Part shown: one piece after another, positions 5,583-7,276 of the stretch
Layout: each line of letters opens with the position of its first letter
How positions within the stretch are numbered: the first letter of the stretch is position 1
Assembly (NCBI GenBank): GCA_031282705.1
Contig: JAITDF010000118.1
Location: forward strand, 1-7,276
Direction: 5' to 3'
DNA from: Opitutaceae bacterium
GTDB lineage: Bacteria > Verrucomicrobiota > Verrucomicrobiia > Opitutales > Opitutaceae
Length of the DNA stretch: 7,276 bases
Notes under the pieces: generated by a model
Databases searched by the model: none
The model's input: the letters and a program-made list of their open reading frames with translations, nothing else
Told to the model about the DNA's origin: nothing
Translations under genes and position numbers: made by a program

Positions 5583-6960
5583 GCATCCGCACGCGGCGGT
5601 CTTTTCTGGGGAATTGCAGCGTCACGGTGGTGCCGACGCCCTCGGTGCTTTCGATGCCGATCTGGCCGCCGTGTTCGCGCATGATGCGCTGCACCACCAT
5701 CAGGCCGAGGCCGTTGCCGCTGGCTTTCGTGGTGTGATAGGGTTGGAAAAGTTTTGCCAGGTCGCCCTGGCGGATGCCGCTGCCGGTGTCGCCGAAAATC
5801 AAATACACGCCCTCGTCGTCGGCGCGCGTCTTGATGCGGAGCACGCCGCCGGGTTGCATCGCCTCCATCGCGTTTTTGATGATGTTAAAGAACACTTGTT
5901 TGACTTGGTTGCGGTCGGCCATCACGGCGGGCAGCGCGGTGGTGAGTTCGGCCTCGACGGCGATGTCGCGGTTTTCCAGTTCGCGCTGGTGGAAGCGGAG
6001 CACTTCGGCGAGCACTTCCTCCAGGCGGGTCTCGGCGAGGTCGGGGGGGCGGGGGCGGATGGCGTCGAGGAAGTTCGTGATGATGCCGTCGAGCCGCACG
6101 ACTTCCTCCTGGCAGACGCGGATGGAGTCGGCGAGCGCGCCGGCGCCCTTCGCGGTTTTCAGTTTTTTCAGGCGGCGTTCGATGAGCTGGAGATGGATGG
6201 TGAGGGAGTTGAGGGGGTTGCCGAGTTCGTGCGCCACGCCGGCGGCGAGCAGGAGCACGGAGGAGGTGCGTTCGTCCTCGATGCGCGCCTCGGTAGTCTC
6301 GCGGTCGCGCGTGATGTCGCTGAGGATGACCGCGAAGCGGTGCGCGGCGGCGCGGCCTTCCGTGTGGAAGGGCACCATGTAGAGCCGCACAAGGCGCAAT
6401 TCGGGGTAGGTGAGCTCAAATTCGCGCGTCACCACGGTGGGCGGCGGCGGCGGCGGGGATGACGGCAGGGGAGGGGAGGACAGGGGTGGCGGCGGGGACG
6501 AAGGCAGCGGGGGCAGCGGGGGCAGTGGAGGTGGCGGAGGAGGCGGCGGGGAGGCTTCGTCCACGAACGGCCCGGCGGCGGCGGTGCCGGTGCCGGCGGC
6601 ATCGTCGTCGTCGGCAGCGGTGGTGGTGGCGGCGGCAGTGGTGTCGCCGTCGGTGTCGGCGGCGTCGGCGGTGAAGGCGCCTTCGAGCGAGGCGCGCAGG
6701 CCGGGCACGAGCCGCCAGAGCGTGACCGGGCCGGGCGTGTCGTCGCGCAGGCCGACGAGGCGTTGCGCGGAGGGGTTGGCGTATTCGACGGTGCCGTCCG
6801 CGCTGATGACGAGCACGCCTTCCTGCAAGGTCTCGAAGATGCCTTCAAACAGCGCCCGCTCGCGCGCGAGGCGTTGCACGAGGTTGGCAAGGTTGACGGT
6901 GTCGAGCGAGTCCAGCCGCCCGAGCACGCGGTCCAGCGAGGTGTGTTTTTTTCCGGACAT
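5575..6960 (-). CDS. Soluble PAS-domain sensor histidine kinase (NtrB-like architecture)
   Basis: This 461-residue cytoplasmic two-component sensor kinase has no membrane segment or signal peptide. A PAS domain begins near residue 34 ('FEGIFETLQEGVLVISADGT') and resumes at about 178-222 ('REFELTYPELRLV...FAVILSDITRDR'). An 85-residue Ala/Thr/Asp and Pro-rich insert (93-177) splits it. HisKA follows, with 'AAGVAHELGNPLNSL' and the phospho-acceptor His at 244. The catalytic domain shows an N box ('NIIKNAMEAM', Asn 359/363), a G1 box ('DTGSGI', 391-396), 'LFQPYHTTK' (404-412) and a G2 box ('GNGLGL', 415-420), so it looks active. The ATG at 6960 (MSGKKHT) is preferred; an in-frame start at 7026 would add 22 residues that come from repeat DNA. 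No Shine-Dalgarno is seen. The response regulator is not in the window, so the stimulus and targets are unknown. Resemblance to NtrB is architectural and does not prove a nitrogen role. Confidence 0.92.
   Translation of the reverse strand: MSGKKHTSLDRVLGRLDSLDTVNLANLVQRLARERALFEGIFETLQEGVLVISADGTVEYANPSAQRLVGLRDDTPGPVTLWRLVPGLRASLEGAFTADAADTDGDTTAAATTTAADDDDAAGTGTAAAGPFVDEASPPPPPPPPLPPLPPLPSSPPPPLSSPPLPSSPPPPPPTVVTREFELTYPELRLVRLYMVPFHTEGRAAAHRFAVILSDITRDRETTEARIEDERTSSVLLLAAGVAHELGNPLNSLTIHLQLIERRLKKLKTAKGAGALADSIRVCQEEVVRLDGIITNFLDAIRPRPPDLAETRLEEVLAEVLRFHQRELENRDIAVEAELTTALPAVMADRNQVKQVFFNIIKNAMEAMQPGGVLRIKTRADDEGVYLIFGDTGSGIRQGDLAKLFQPYHTTKASGNGLGLMVVQRIMREHGGQIGIESTEGVGTTVTLQFPRKDRRVRMLK
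6430..6684 (-). repeat. Low-complexity insert splitting the kinase PAS domain
   Basis: This in-frame stretch encodes residues about 93-177. The first half is rich in Ala, Asp and Thr, and the second half is a proline-serine-leucine tract with runs of eight and six Pro. The DNA is made of GGC/GGT/GGGG microsatellite-like repeats. It lies between the PAS helical part and its last beta strands, a place where a loop is tolerated. Boundaries are approximate. Confidence 0.75.
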
Positions 6961-6986
6961 GTTGGAAAGTGGGAGGAAATGGCAGA

Positions 6987-7101
6987 GGCCGAACGCAACG
7001 GCCGAACGCAAAGTGACAAGTGACAAGCAGCAAGTGACAAGAAGTAACAGGGAGAAGTGACAAATGGCAAGTGGCTGGCGACGGATGGCAAGTGGCTGGC
7101 G
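6987..7101. repeat. Heptameric and other short direct repeats upstream of the kinase
   Basis: GGCCGAACGCAA occurs at 6987-6998 and 7000-7011. AAGTGAC then occurs at 7011, 7018, 7032 and 7055, with degenerate heptamers in phase between them (AAGCAGC at 7025, AAGAAGT at 7039). ATGGCAAGTGGCTGGCG occurs at 7064-7080 and again at 7085-7101, a period of 21 that is also a multiple of seven. The kinase promoter must lie in or beside this array, but I find no convincing -35/-10 pair. Confidence 0.75.
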
Positions 7102-7158
7102 GTGTCTTCCCCGCCTCCGCCGGAATCAGTCGTTCTTCGTTCTCGGTCCTCGTTCTCA

Positions 7159-7276
7159 CTGATGTTACGCATTTCCGTCGTACCGCAGGTTTCCAAACCT
7201 GCTTAAAAACTCACGCTTGGCCGCGAACCCGCAATCAGGCATGAGCTTCGAAGCAGACTTGGAAGTCTGCGGTACG
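7159..7276. mobile_element. Second copy of the MITE-like element, inverted, cut by the window end
   Basis: From 7161 to 7276 the sequence matches the reverse complement of 5457-5572 at 112 of 116 positions; differences lie at 7171, 7172, 7217 and 7234. The outer end CTGATGTTACGC begins at 7159, and both small hairpins are intact (GCAGGTTTCCAAACCTGC at 7185-7202 and GCAGACTTGGAAGTCTGC at 7253-7270). About 20 bp of the far terminus lie beyond the window. If this copy also made an 8-bp duplication, it should be CGTTCTCA, the bases at 7151-7158. Confidence 0.8.

Noticed and set aside
6961..7026. N-terminal extension of the kinase to the start at 7026
   Set aside because: The extra 22 residues come from direct-repeat DNA, while MSGKKHT at 6960 gives a normal soluble-kinase N-terminus.
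7011..7060. TTGTCA boxes on the minus strand as a sigma-70 -35 element for the kinase
   Set aside because: They are simply the heptamer repeat read in reverse, and no -10-like hexamer lies at a suitable distance.
5437..7276. Composite transposon carrying the kinase gene between two element copies
   Set aside because: The left copy has its own 8-bp duplication on both of its sides, which shows it inserted by itself rather than as the end of a larger unit.

Overview
The window is a very GC-rich stretch of a Gram-negative bacterial chromosome. It carries three credible protein genes, one strong intrinsic terminator, several short-repeat tracts and two copies of a small transposon-like palindromic element. 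An outer-membrane porin, a very large secreted protein with autotransporter-associated beta-strand (PATR) repeats but no barrel, and weak or absent Shine-Dalgarno signals all suggest a Verrucomicrobiota member of the Opitutaceae type. That placement is an inference from protein style, not from a marker gene.

Layout: positions 1-415 hold no convincing gene. They contain C homopolymer tracts of up to 19 bases and then an AT-richer leader with a perfect inverted repeat. A TorF-type putative porin runs at 416-1144 (+) and ends in a textbook Rho-independent terminator (1190-1220). Convergent to it, 1378-5166 (-) encodes a 1262-residue secreted protein. It has a signal peptide whose n-region is a 21-bp minisatellite, a PATR-type beta-helix passenger, an Ala/Gly low-complexity linker, and a C-terminal five-Asp-box sialidase-like propeller. 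Its upstream DNA carries four copies of an 8-bp motif at near-helical spacing. A soluble PAS/HisKA/HATPase histidine kinase lies at 5575-6960 (-).

The kinase gene is bracketed by inverted copies of the same element, one complete (5437-5574, 138 bp) and one cut off by the window edge (7159-7276). The complete copy has 46-bp imperfect terminal inverted repeats and an 8-bp target-site duplication that contains the kinase stop codon, so the insertion left the protein unchanged. It also has two small perfect hairpins that differ by compensatory base pairs, and an internal stem followed by five T. This structured, non-autonomous, MITE-like element is the best candidate in the window for something undescribed.

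The genes do not form an obvious operon or pathway. The porin and the secreted propeller protein are both envelope or exported functions. The kinase's partner response regulator is not in the window.
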